This document shows positions 9,655 to 18,332 of a stretch of DNA of 64,000 bases, piece after piece. Position 1 is the stretch's first letter. Each line of letters starts with the position of its first letter. This DNA is from Rhodanobacter sp. B04. GTDB lineage: Bacteria; Pseudomonadota; Gammaproteobacteria; Xanthomonadales; Rhodanobacteraceae. The translations under genes were made by a program, and so were the position numbers. The notes under the pieces are model-generated. The model searched no databases. It had not been told where the DNA came from and saw only the letters and a program-made list of their open reading frames with translations. The DNA is taken from contig NZ_MUNV01000005.1 of the NCBI RefSeq assembly GCF_002001125.1, forward strand, positions 496,001-560,000. The letters are read 5' to 3'.

Positions 9655-11340
9655 CTAAATCGATCCGTCGCTTGCTGCAATCAGCCCGGCCATTCCTGCC
9701 CATTTGCTCTGATAGACGGCGTGCATTTCCGTGCTGCGCCCCCCCTGCGCCCAGTGCATGGCCTCTTCCACCGCGGCGTGAATCAACAGTTCCCGGTCGG
9801 CCTGGTCGCCAAGGTCGAAGTTGGTCGCATAAGCCACGTCCACCAGTCGCCACAGGAACGCATTGCGCAAGTAGCAGCTTATCGGCAGGAAATGTCGGTC
9901 AAGCTGATCGATGATGTCCTGGCTGCGGATGCCTTCGAAGCATCCCGCGGAGAAGTCGACATCCGGGATGTTCTCGTCCAGCTTGCCGGTATTGTGGTTC
10001 TTGCGCTTGTCCGCCGGCCACGCCGAGAAGATGCGGTTCGCGATATCCAAGGCCTCGGGCCATAGCCGGTTGCCGTTGCGGCCAACCTGTTCGCCGATCA
10101 GCCAGAACTCGCCACCGGGTGAAAGGATCTCGGCGATCGCCGAAAGTACGCGCTCCAATTCGACGAGATGATGCAGGCCCGAGGTAATGTTCACTACGTC
10201 GAACTGCCCCAGTTGCGGGCCGACGTCGTTGGCATCGCCCAGTACCCGATCCACCGTCACGGTGGCCGGCATGTGCATCATCGCCTGATCGAGCAGGCCG
10301 GCATTGACGTCGACGATGCATAGCTCGACCGGTACCCCGGCCGCGGCAAGTATGCCGCCCTCGATGGCAGCTTCACCCGCGCACAGCGCGAGCATGCGCA
10401 ATGGCCGGCCCGCCTGCCGTGCCGACATAGCCCGCAGGCGCCCGGGGAAATCCGGGGGCTGCACCGGGATGGCCGTCGCCAGCATCCGGTTGGCATAGGA
10501 AAACGCGTTTTCGCCCGCTGCCGGCTGCACTTTTCGCAGGCGTGCCTTGAGCGCCTCGCGCATGAGCATTTCGCCCGCATGACCGGCCGGGCGAGGCGGC
10601 AATGCCCGCGGCAGACTGCTGCCATCGGCGCTGGCGCGGCGATCCTTGTGGCGATCACGATAGAAGTCGCCCGAATATACCTGGCTGAAATGCGCAATCT
10701 CGTTCTGCAGCCGCCACGCGTGGTGGGTGCGTGCGCGCAACAGATCGAGCTCGTCCCGCGCGCAAACCACCAAGCCAAGCAACCCCAGCCAATCACCCGC
10801 GTCCTGTCCTTGCGGACCCGCGCCACAACGGATCTCGATTCGAAGCAGGCTCTGCGCCGGCGCCGGCAGATCGATGGTCAGCTCGCGCAGGCTGGCTCCT
10901 GCCTGCGAGTTATCCAATCGCTGGGTCATCAGCAACTGCATTGGCTCGCCGGTGCGGCCAGACCATATCTCCACGTCCAATCCATCGTCGCTGATCTGCG
11001 GCACGGCCCGCAGACAGCGCATCCACAGGATCGGCTCACGCGGCACGGTCACGACTGGCAGGCTGAGACGTTCGCCGGCACGCATCATCAAGCCACGCTC
11101 GCGCTGCGGCAGGTGCGGAAACTCGGTCCAACGATCGGCCATGCTGAACCGCGAATCCCACGCTCCCTTCAAGTCCGTTTGTGGGGCTTGCATGGATCGC
11201 TGCAAGTAACCTAGCGCCCTCCTGGTGAGCTGGCGGATGCTTCCTTCGCCGGTGCGCGCCGGTACGCGGCGCCCCGGCGCCTCCACAGGCTCGATTCGAA
11301 GGTCCGTACCACCCTCGTCCAGCAAAAACGATGCAACCAT
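9655..11340 (-). CDS. Large SAM-dependent methyltransferase of the surface-glycan locus
   Basis: The 561-residue protein has two parts. Residues ~55-200 form a beta-rich region (WMRCLRAVPQISDDGLDVEIWSG) of unknown role, possibly carbohydrate- or partner-binding. Residues ~310-500 are a class I methyltransferase, with motif I LRMLALCAGEAAIEGGI (314-330), the acidic strand VELCIVDVNAG, and VVNITSGLHHLVELERVL followed by SPGGEFWLIGE. The ATG at 11340 is supported by GGAG seven bases upstream. It is the last gene of the first minus-strand glycan block, converging on etfA. It probably methylates a sugar of the exported polymer. Capping of the non-reducing end is possible because this block's Wzt has a long C-terminal domain, but nothing in the sequence proves it. 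Confidence 0.75.
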   Translation of the reverse strand: MVASFLLDEGGTDLRIEPVEAPGRRVPARTGEGSIRQLTRRALGYLQRSMQAPQTDLKGAWDSRFSMADRWTEFPHLPQRERGLMMRAGERLSLPVVTVPREPILWMRCLRAVPQISDDGLDVEIWSGRTGEPMQLLMTQRLDNSQAGASLRELTIDLPAPAQSLLRIEIRCGAGPQGQDAGDWLGLLGLVVCARDELDLLRARTHHAWRLQNEIAHFSQVYSGDFYRDRHKDRRASADGSSLPRALPPRPAGHAGEMLMREALKARLRKVQPAAGENAFSYANRMLATAIPVQPPDFPGRLRAMSARQAGRPLRMLALCAGEAAIEGGILAAAGVPVELCIVDVNAGLLDQAMMHMPATVTVDRVLGDANDVGPQLGQFDVVNITSGLHHLVELERVLSAIAEILSPGGEFWLIGEQVGRNGNRLWPEALDIANRIFSAWPADKRKNHNTGKLDENIPDVDFSAGCFEGIRSQDIIDQLDRHFLPISCYLRNAFLWRLVDVAYATNFDLGDQADRELLIHAAVEEAMHWAQGGRSTEMHAVYQSKWAGMAGLIAASDGSI

Positions 11341-11472
11341 TCGCCCGCTCCATCCTCGACCCGGTCAGGAGACCTTACCGCCTTTTCAATAAGCGTCGTT
11401 CATATCCGGCTACGCGGCACGGACACCGATCGGCCGGAATGACCAATACACTGCCGCCAACATTCGCTTCGC

Positions 11473-13308
11473 TCAGTTGTTGTCGGCGTTGGCGGAGAAC
11501 ACCTGGCGCTTGCATTTGCCTGTAGCGCTGAGCTTGTGACCACAGCTCACCTCCAGCAAAGCCGCGTTGAACTGCAGCTGCCGATACTGCTCCGCATGCT
11601 GCAAATGATCCTGCTCCCAAGCCGTACGGATGGTGGACGCAAGCGCCAGGTAACCATCCTCGGGCAATCCCACGGCATCGAACAGCAACCCCGGCAACTG
11701 ATAGGCGCTGAGGTCAAGCTGGCGCGGAATCTGCGGATCGAGCGGCCGGTTGGAGAGCAGCATGTAGCGGGTGTGCTGCTGCCCCCTGCGTTTGCCATCG
11801 TCGAAGCCAAGATCCTTGTAGGCTGCATCGAGAGCCGGCAAATGGTCGCCGTAGAAAAGCAGTAGAGTCCATCGAGGACGTGCCAGCAGCCGTTGCGCAA
11901 AATCACCCAGCGCGGCATCCCCATTGACCAGATGGGAAAGGTAATACGTCATCTCCCGCGTGCCGGTTGCCGACAGGCCCGGTGGCAATGGATGCTCGTT
12001 CAATACCTTGGCCAGCGGACCCACGTCGTAGTCCCATGGCCCATGGTTTTCCATCGTGATTACCATGGCGTACTGCGCGCCCATGTTGCCTTCGTCAAAA
12101 TGGGCAAGCACGAAATCGAAAAGCGCATGATCAGAGACGAATTCGCCTGCACGTGCCGCACCGGCGAAATCCTTTTCGTAATAAGCGTGCTGGAACCCGA
12201 GCTCGGGCATGACCTGTCGGCGATTCCAGAAGCCGGCGCGGAATGGATGGAACAACGTCGTCGAGTAACCGAACGACTCCAGCCGATGGGGCACCGTAGG
12301 CATCCATCCGCTGGCCAGCCCGTAATACGGATACATGATGGAAGGAAACGCCCGCATCGGATAACCCGTAAGCGTCTCGAATTCCGTACGGATCGTGCCG
12401 CCGCCGTAAGTGGGCGTGGTCAGGCTCCCGCTGACTCCGGTGGCGGCCAGGCGCTGGAAATTCGGCACGAATTGACCATAGTCGACACTCTTCAGCACGC
12501 CGGGATCGAAGAAGGCCTCGCTCTGCACGACCACGATATCAGGTAGCTCGAGGGGAGCTTTGCGCGTCATGCGCATGTTCAGCTCGTCAGCGTGGCTCTG
12601 CGCAAAACCGGCAACGAGTGGCTTGTCGGCCTGCGGAATGCTGATCCTCGACTCCTGCGTCGTTCGTACCATCCCGGCCATGAAACCGGTCTGCTGCACG
12701 CTCAGGATAGGATCCCATTGCTGGAAACCGGGGAGTGCCTCATCGCCATAGACGTCCCGCCAGAAGCCGTCGCCTTGATACATGGTGACGAGTGCCGCCA
12801 GCGACAGGCATGTCCATGTCGCGCGACTGATCCTGCCGCCGCGCTGCCAGTGCTTTTCAACTTTCCAGATGACGCCTGTCACGATGGCGAACAGCAGTGC
12901 TGCCAGCACCAGCCATACCAGGCGATGGCCGGTGTAGTGCGCAAAGAACCCGATGTTGCCCAACACTTGATGCACAAGCACCAGGTCGCCCGGCAACAGC
13001 GGCAAATTCATATTCAGTTCCTTGACGGCGTTCACGTCGAACACCAGCCAAGTGATTCCGCTACCCAACATGAGGGAAAGCAGGAGGCGTCCGCACAGGC
13101 CGTATATCAACAGGATAAACAGCGCTACCGGCAACGCATTGCGCCAGACCAGTCCGATATGAAAACCCATGGTCAGGGATGAGTCGAGTCGCTCGACCAA
13201 TATGACACTGATGAGCGCGATGAGCAGCATGTGCAGGCAAGTCGCCTGTATGCTGCCGCCACTGAGCAAGGTGCGCATGGCACTGCCGATACGTAGCCGT
13301 GATGTCAT
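11473..13308 (-). CDS. LtaS/OpgB-like membrane phosphoglycerol-type transferase (sulfatase fold)
   Basis: From ATG 13308 (preceded by AAGGGG) the protein is 611 residues: four to five membrane segments in residues ~20-180, then a periplasmic alkaline-phosphatase-fold domain. Catalytic features of the lipoteichoic-acid-synthase family are present: metal ligand Glu264 in VVQSEAFFD, nucleophile Thr305 in YGGGTIRTEFETLTG, His422 in MENHGPWD, and Asp488-His489 in FYGDHLP. Relatives move phosphoglycerol or phosphoethanolamine from phospholipids to glycans or lipids, so it likely decorates a periplasmic or surface glycan. It lies between a GT2-GT4 gene and the large methyltransferase on the same strand. 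The gene looks lower in GC than its neighbours, suggesting separate acquisition. An upstream extension to 13398 is unlikely to be translated. Confidence 0.82.
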   Translation of the reverse strand: MTSRLRIGSAMRTLLSGGSIQATCLHMLLIALISVILVERLDSSLTMGFHIGLVWRNALPVALFILLIYGLCGRLLLSLMLGSGITWLVFDVNAVKELNMNLPLLPGDLVLVHQVLGNIGFFAHYTGHRLVWLVLAALLFAIVTGVIWKVEKHWQRGGRISRATWTCLSLAALVTMYQGDGFWRDVYGDEALPGFQQWDPILSVQQTGFMAGMVRTTQESRISIPQADKPLVAGFAQSHADELNMRMTRKAPLELPDIVVVQSEAFFDPGVLKSVDYGQFVPNFQRLAATGVSGSLTTPTYGGGTIRTEFETLTGYPMRAFPSIMYPYYGLASGWMPTVPHRLESFGYSTTLFHPFRAGFWNRRQVMPELGFQHAYYEKDFAGAARAGEFVSDHALFDFVLAHFDEGNMGAQYAMVITMENHGPWDYDVGPLAKVLNEHPLPPGLSATGTREMTYYLSHLVNGDAALGDFAQRLLARPRWTLLLFYGDHLPALDAAYKDLGFDDGKRRGQQHTRYMLLSNRPLDPQIPRQLDLSAYQLPGLLFDAVGLPEDGYLALASTIRTAWEQDHLQHAEQYRQLQFNAALLEVSCGHKLSATGKCKRQVFSANADNN

Positions 13309-13615
13309 TCGCCGGGCCCCTTTCTGCGCGAATTGCCGTTCACCTCCTCCCAGTCGCTCGCAGGACAAGGGCTTTCGCTTGTTTGGCGTGCCACCCACCC
13401 AGACAGATCCAACGGGCGGAATGTCGCCACCACCACGCCATCAAGCAGGCTTATGCTCGATGGCAACGCAACCTCGTTGTGACAACAGCATTGCACCAAG
13501 GTTGCATTGGTATGACATCGCCATGCTGCGGTCAAGCCACGGAAACGCCGGCGCCCGCAACAGGACAGGCAACACGAAGAGCGAAAGCGGTGGCCGTGGC
13601 CCGCTCAGTGCTGCG
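13309..13615 (-). other. 307-bp leader between GT2-GT4 gene and LtaS-like gene
   Basis: No gene is supported here. The stretch is long for this tightly packed strand, so it probably holds a promoter for the LtaS-like gene. It carries two near-copies of a TTGCA motif around 13490-13510, but no clear -35/-10 pair can be assigned by eye. Confidence 0.35.
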
Positions 13616-15760
13616 TCAGAGGCACGACTTCGCTGCCAGAATGCGCTTGAGTGTCGTGCGTGCCGCTTCCACCGAAAAATGCTGACGGACGTTTTCGAGG
13701 CCGTGGTCCGATAACGTCAACCAGAGCTTTTCGTTGACATACAACTCGACGATGGCATCCACGAACGCATCGCTGTCATCGGCGATCATCGCATCCCGCC
13801 GATCGACCAATGCCATGCCTTCCGCACCCATCGATGTGGTCACCACCGGCACGCCATGACTCATCGCCATGTTGATCTTGCCCTTTACGCCTGCGCCGTA
13901 GCGCAGCGGCGCCAAGGCCACCTTCACGCTGCGCAGCACCGGCTCGAGATCGGCCACGTAGCCGTGGACCAGCACATCCTCGCTGGCCAAGCCCGCCAAC
14001 ACGTCGCCCCCCGCATAGCCGACGATGTGCAGGCTCACTCCTGCAAGCCGGGCCCGCAATCGCGGCATGATCTCTTCAGTCAGCCAGCGAACTGCATCGA
14101 CATTCGGCTCGTGTTCGAAATTTCCAAGGAACAGCAGGCCCTTCCGCGAAACGAAAGATGCCTGCCGTCCATGCACAAGATGGACATTGGAAAGAACCTG
14201 CACGTCGGCCGTCGGTGCCAACTCGCTCAACAGGTTGCGCTCGTACTCACTGACTACCAGGGTCAGATCGGCCTGGCGCATCAGTTCCAGTTCGCTACGC
14301 CGCAGCTCGTCTGCCCAGGCCGCTTCGGCGCTGTTTCGATGCATGGCAGCGCCTCGTGCAATGCGCAGGAAGTGCAGGTCGACGGTATCGAAAATCAATG
14401 CAGCCCGCGCCGCATAGCGGCGCGTCAGCCGCAGCGAATTCAGCGCCACGGGCAAGCGAGACAGCACCACCACGTCAAGGCTGTCGCCATGCGCGTACCA
14501 CCAGCGCAATGCTTGCGCACGCGACGGTGCCACGATGCGTTCGATGCCGTGCTGTTCCAGCATGCGTGCATCGTGATCGTCACCGGCGGCGCCTGTCGCC
14601 CAGAACTGCACATGGCAGCCCAGCTCACGCAGCAGCAGCAGCATGTTGAACATGCGCAATGAACCGGAATCGCGATCGACCCGTGGATAATCCGCATCGA
14701 CCACCAGCACGCGCTGGCCACGACGATGCGTGGCACAGTGCTCGGGAGAGTGCGCGAAATCCTCCGGCTTCGGTTGGCCGGCCAGCGCAAGCTGTTGCTT
14801 GGCCGCAAATTTCTCGCGATTGATACGCTGGAACCTCTTGATCCCGAGCGAGGCATCCGTGCCGGCCGTCTTGCCCTCGAAATGCACTACCTCGGCGTGC
14901 GGCTGATAGAGCACCTGATAGCCGGCTGCACGGACCGAGAAGGCGAGGTCCGTATCTTCGTAATAGGCGGGCATATAGCGCAGATCGAACCCGCCGAGCG
15001 ATCGGAACAGCTCGGTCGGCAATGCCATGCAGGCGCCGGAGCAATAGTCCACTTCGCGCACAAAATTGTAGCGAGGATCCTGCGGGCTGCCGCCACGGCC
15101 GTAGTTGCAGGCGTTGCCATCCGCAAACACAATGCCGCCGGCCTCCTGCAGGCTCCCATCGGGATAGATCAGCTTGGCGCCAACCAGCCCGCAATCCGGA
15201 TGCACTGCGAAGGTTCCCATCAAGGCGTCGAGCCAGCCCGCCGTGACTTCCGTGTCGTTGTTCAGGAACACCACGTATCGGCCGCGCGCGATATCGGCGC
15301 CTGCGTTGCAGGCACTGACGAAACCGCGATTCTCGGCCATGCGCTGCACCCGCACCTGCGGGCAGGCTGCCAGCCATTCGGCGGAGCCGTCGGTCGAACC
15401 ATCATCGACAACAATCACCTCGAAGGTGCACTTCGCGCCGGCTGCCGCGAGTGAGCGCAAGCAGTGCCTGGTCTGATCAAGGTGGTTATAGACGGGAACC
15501 ACGATGCTGACCTGCGGCGCATCCTCGAAACGGAATACGGGATGCGATACCGCTGCCGGTTGCTCCGCCACTGTCGGGGCAACCTCTGCACTGCCCGTGG
15601 GCGACTGCGACTTGGTCGACTTCCCGTGCCAGCGTGCGCGCAACCCGGACACCGCAAGACGTGCGGTGTCGACGGCAAAGCGCAGCATGCGGCTGGCGCG
15701 CAGGGCCTTCCGCCGCCATCGCGATGGTCGTCGTGGAAGACTCACGCGGGCAGACACCAC
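13616..15760 (-). CDS. GT2-GT4 fusion glycosyltransferase
   Basis: A 714-residue fusion of two glycosyltransferases. A basic leader (1-45) is followed by a GT2 domain (~84-320) with VSIVVPVYNHLDQ, VVDDGSTDGS, the FLNNDTEV metal site and YEDTDLAFSVRAAGYQ. A GT4-type domain (~350-710) follows, with VLVVDADYPRVDRDSG and a glycine-rich donor site GAGVKGKINMAMSHGVPVV. Two sugars could thus be added by one polypeptide. The likely start is GTG 15760, four bases after the wecB stop and with GGGAG upstream, so translation is coupled to wecB. Neither linkage nor donor can be read from sequence. Confidence 0.88.
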   Translation of the reverse strand: MVSARVSLPRRPSRWRRKALRASRMLRFAVDTARLAVSGLRARWHGKSTKSQSPTGSAEVAPTVAEQPAAVSHPVFRFEDAPQVSIVVPVYNHLDQTRHCLRSLAAAGAKCTFEVIVVDDGSTDGSAEWLAACPQVRVQRMAENRGFVSACNAGADIARGRYVVFLNNDTEVTAGWLDALMGTFAVHPDCGLVGAKLIYPDGSLQEAGGIVFADGNACNYGRGGSPQDPRYNFVREVDYCSGACMALPTELFRSLGGFDLRYMPAYYEDTDLAFSVRAAGYQVLYQPHAEVVHFEGKTAGTDASLGIKRFQRINREKFAAKQQLALAGQPKPEDFAHSPEHCATHRRGQRVLVVDADYPRVDRDSGSLRMFNMLLLLRELGCHVQFWATGAAGDDHDARMLEQHGIERIVAPSRAQALRWWYAHGDSLDVVVLSRLPVALNSLRLTRRYAARAALIFDTVDLHFLRIARGAAMHRNSAEAAWADELRRSELELMRQADLTLVVSEYERNLLSELAPTADVQVLSNVHLVHGRQASFVSRKGLLFLGNFEHEPNVDAVRWLTEEIMPRLRARLAGVSLHIVGYAGGDVLAGLASEDVLVHGYVADLEPVLRSVKVALAPLRYGAGVKGKINMAMSHGVPVVTTSMGAEGMALVDRRDAMIADDSDAFVDAIVELYVNEKLWLTLSDHGLENVRQHFSVEAARTTLKRILAAKSCL

Positions 15761-15764
15761 ATGC

Positions 15765-16901
15765 TCATGGCTCCCTCACTGCCGGTGCATGATCCGGGCA
15801 AAGCGCCGCACGCAGCACACCGACAATACGCCGAGAGGCTTTGCCATCCCCGTAGGGAGAAACACCGCGCGCCATCCGGCGATACGCATCCGGGTCATCC
15901 AGCAGGCGCGAGGCTTCGGCAACGATGCGCGCCTCATCGGTACCGACCAGCCGCACGACACCTTCATCCACCGCCTCGGGCCGCTCGGTTTCGGAGCGCA
16001 TCACCAGCACCGGCTTGCCCAGTGCGGGCGCTTCCTCCTGCACGCCGCCGGAATCGGTGAGGATCAGGAAGGCACGTTTCTGCGCCTCGACGAACGGCGC
16101 GTAGTCCAGTGGCTGGCACAGGCGAATGCGCGGGTGGTCGCCCAGAAACCCGTGCGCCGCCTCGCTGACGTTGGGATTGGGATGCACCGGATAGAGCACC
16201 TCGATATCGGGATGGCGATCAACCAGCGTACGGATGGCACGGCAAACCGCACGAAACGGCTCGCCGAAATTCTCGCGCCGATGGGCCGTCACCAGCACCA
16301 GCCGCTTGTCCGGATCCAGCGGAATGCCCAGCGGCCAATCCGTTGCCGCCACCTCAAGCAGCGCATCGATCACCGTATTGCCGGTGACGTGGATGGCCGT
16401 GTCCGCAATGCCCTCCCGCAACAGGTTCTGGCGCGAACGCTCGGTCGGCACGAAATGCCACTTCGCCAGATGCCCCGCGACCAGCCGGTTCATCTCTTCC
16501 GGAAACGGATTGTCCAGGTCATGGGTGCGCAGACCCGCCTCGACGTGCCCGAACGGCGTGCGTCGATAGAACGCCACCAGCGCAGCCGTCATCACCGTGG
16601 TGGTATCACCCTGCGCCAGCACCACGTCCGGCGACAACTCGGTGAATTTCTGGTCGAGCGCCGTGATGAGTCGCGAGGTCAGCTCGGGCAGGGCCTGATT
16701 GGCGCGCATGATGTCCAGATCCACGTCCGGTTGGATATCAAACAGCGACAGTACCTGATCGAGCAGGCCACGATGCTGCGCCGTGGCCAGCACCGTCACG
16801 CGCGCCCAGGGTTCTCGCTTCAGCGCCTTGATCAGCGGCGCCATCTTGATGCCTTCGGGACGGGTGCCCACGATGCAAAGGATATGCTTTGGTTGGTGCA
16901 T
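15765..16901 (-). CDS. wecB: UDP-N-acetylglucosamine 2-epimerase (non-hydrolysing)
   Basis: WecB interconverts UDP-GlcNAc and UDP-ManNAc for surface polysaccharides. The 378-residue protein has the family signatures CIVGTRPEGIKMAPL, AQGDTTTVMTAAL, HVEAGLRTHD, PFPEEMNR, VTGNTVIDAL and LTDSGGVQEEAPALGKPVLV. No wecC-type UDP-ManNAc dehydrogenase is next to it, so ManNAc itself rather than ManNAcA may be the product used. It follows the GtrB-like gene by 58 bp and is translationally adjacent to the GT2-GT4 gene downstream. Confidence 0.94.
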   Translation of the reverse strand: MHQPKHILCIVGTRPEGIKMAPLIKALKREPWARVTVLATAQHRGLLDQVLSLFDIQPDVDLDIMRANQALPELTSRLITALDQKFTELSPDVVLAQGDTTTVMTAALVAFYRRTPFGHVEAGLRTHDLDNPFPEEMNRLVAGHLAKWHFVPTERSRQNLLREGIADTAIHVTGNTVIDALLEVAATDWPLGIPLDPDKRLVLVTAHRRENFGEPFRAVCRAIRTLVDRHPDIEVLYPVHPNPNVSEAAHGFLGDHPRIRLCQPLDYAPFVEAQKRAFLILTDSGGVQEEAPALGKPVLVMRSETERPEAVDEGVVRLVGTDEARIVAEASRLLDDPDAYRRMARGVSPYGDGKASRRIVGVLRAALCPDHAPAVREP

Positions 16902-16959
16902 GAAGATCCGGATCTCTGCTGGGCTGACTGTTTTCGTTCACATGGGCATTGCCAGGCTG

Positions 16960-17946
16960 CTATTCCTCGCGAGCGCGGTGGCTGAGCGTGGCATGCACCG
17001 GATGCCTGGGTTCTGCGGCCACATCGAAGTTCAGCCATGACAGCAAGAACTGGGTTCCAAGAATAATCGGCAGCGCTGCCAGCATCACGGTACCCGCTGT
17101 CGCTGGCACACGCCCGATGACGGAGCCCCACCAATGCCAGGCACCAAACACGAGACCAAACACAAGGAGCGGAAAACCGATGAGCAATTCCATCGAGGCC
17201 GCCGAGAAGCCGCGCAGGAAATAGCTGTATATCAGCCTGCGGCTGAAGTTCCGGATGTTGCCGCGCAGGAAGGGCCCGATCATCCGCATTGGCTTCAAAC
17301 TCGATGGCTCGTCGGCGTACGAGGCGCTCATCGGCATCTCGGCCACGACCGCGCGCAACTGGTTTAGGTGATAAAGCAGATCCGACTCGAAAAAATATCG
17401 CCTGGCGATGTGTTCGAAATTCAGCTCGGCCAGCAGGGCGCGATGAATCGCCGTGAACCCGTTGGTCGGGTCAAAAAGCTGCCAGTAACCCGACGACAGC
17501 TTGGTCAGGAATGACAATACGCCATTGCCGAACAACCGTACCGGCGGCATCCCCGAAACATCGGCCACACGGTAGAACCGATTGCCTTTGACGTAGTCGG
17601 CACGCCCCTTCAGCAAGGGAGCGGCCAGTCTCGGGATCAGGGCAGGATCCATTTGCCCATCGCCATCGAGCTTCACCACCGCCTCAGCCGGCAAGCTGCA
17701 CGCGGCCGCGTAACCTGTCATCACGGCACCACCCACGCCGAGATTCTGCGGATGGCGCAGGACCACTACCCGAGGATCATGGCAATCCCGCTCGACGACA
17801 TCGCCGGTATGCTCAGGACAAGCATCGTCGACCACGAGGATCCAGCCAACCTCGGGACCGATACGCCCGATCACGCCCAGAATCTGGGCGCTCACGCGAA
17901 AACATGGAATGACCACCGCGATACGCGGATTCGATGTCGTATTCAT
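16960..17946 (-). CDS. GtrB-like polyprenyl-phosphate glycosyltransferase
   Basis: A 328-residue GT2 enzyme of the DPM1/GtrB type, which loads a sugar onto undecaprenyl phosphate on the cytoplasmic face. It shows IAVVIPCFRVSAQI, WILVVDDACPEHTG, the DxD-type motif VKLDGDGQMDP and FFESDLLYHL. Two C-terminal transmembrane helices (~240-305) follow. The ATG at 17946 lies two bases after the gtrA stop; a TTG at 17950-17952 overlapping that stop is an alternative. With gtrA and the GT-C gene upstream it makes a three-part module like phage and O-antigen gtr clusters. Confidence 0.85.
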   Translation of the reverse strand: MNTTSNPRIAVVIPCFRVSAQILGVIGRIGPEVGWILVVDDACPEHTGDVVERDCHDPRVVVLRHPQNLGVGGAVMTGYAAACSLPAEAVVKLDGDGQMDPALIPRLAAPLLKGRADYVKGNRFYRVADVSGMPPVRLFGNGVLSFLTKLSSGYWQLFDPTNGFTAIHRALLAELNFEHIARRYFFESDLLYHLNQLRAVVAEMPMSASYADEPSSLKPMRMIGPFLRGNIRNFSRRLIYSYFLRGFSAASMELLIGFPLLVFGLVFGAWHWWGSVIGRVPATAGTVMLAALPIILGTQFLLSWLNFDVAAEPRHPVHATLSHRAREE

Positions 17947-17948
17947 GA

Positions 17949-18332
17949 TCAACGATAGACCCAGTGACGGGAAATGAAGAAACTGGCAGCGGCCAACACG
18001 GCTTCAACCATCGGCTTGCCTAGCCATGCCAGCCGCAGACTCAGATGGGTCGCCACTTCACTCACCAGAAAGGTACTCAGCAATGTCATCACCAGCCAGA
18101 GCAACACGAAGCGGCCGAAGCGATGCATGCCCAGACGGGCCGAACCGGCCGAGCCGAAAGTGATGTGACCATTCGCCACAAAGCCAAGCAATGCACCGAC
18201 GACACGGCCGGCCACATTCGCGATCGGCGTATCCACCCCTGATGCACTCAAGAGTACGAAAACGCCCCAGTCGACCAGTACCAGACAGCCGCCGATGAAC
18301 AGAAAGCTGGTGCCCTGCCGCAAGATGCTCAT
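17949..18332 (-). CDS. GtrA-family flippase-like membrane protein
   Basis: GtrA proteins are small inner-membrane proteins with four helices, proposed to flip undecaprenyl-phosphate-linked sugars. From ATG 18332 this one is 127 residues. It has four hydrophobic segments and family motifs: FLFIGGCLVLVDWGVFVLL, NVAGRVVGALLGFVANGHITF and a terminal FFISRHWVYR. The start overlaps the stop of the GT-C gene as ATGA, and its own stop is two bases from the gtrB start, so all three are translationally coupled. Confidence 0.88.
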   Translation of the reverse strand: MSILRQGTSFLFIGGCLVLVDWGVFVLLSASGVDTPIANVAGRVVGALLGFVANGHITFGSAGSARLGMHRFGRFVLLWLVMTLLSTFLVSEVATHLSLRLAWLGKPMVEAVLAAASFFISRHWVYR

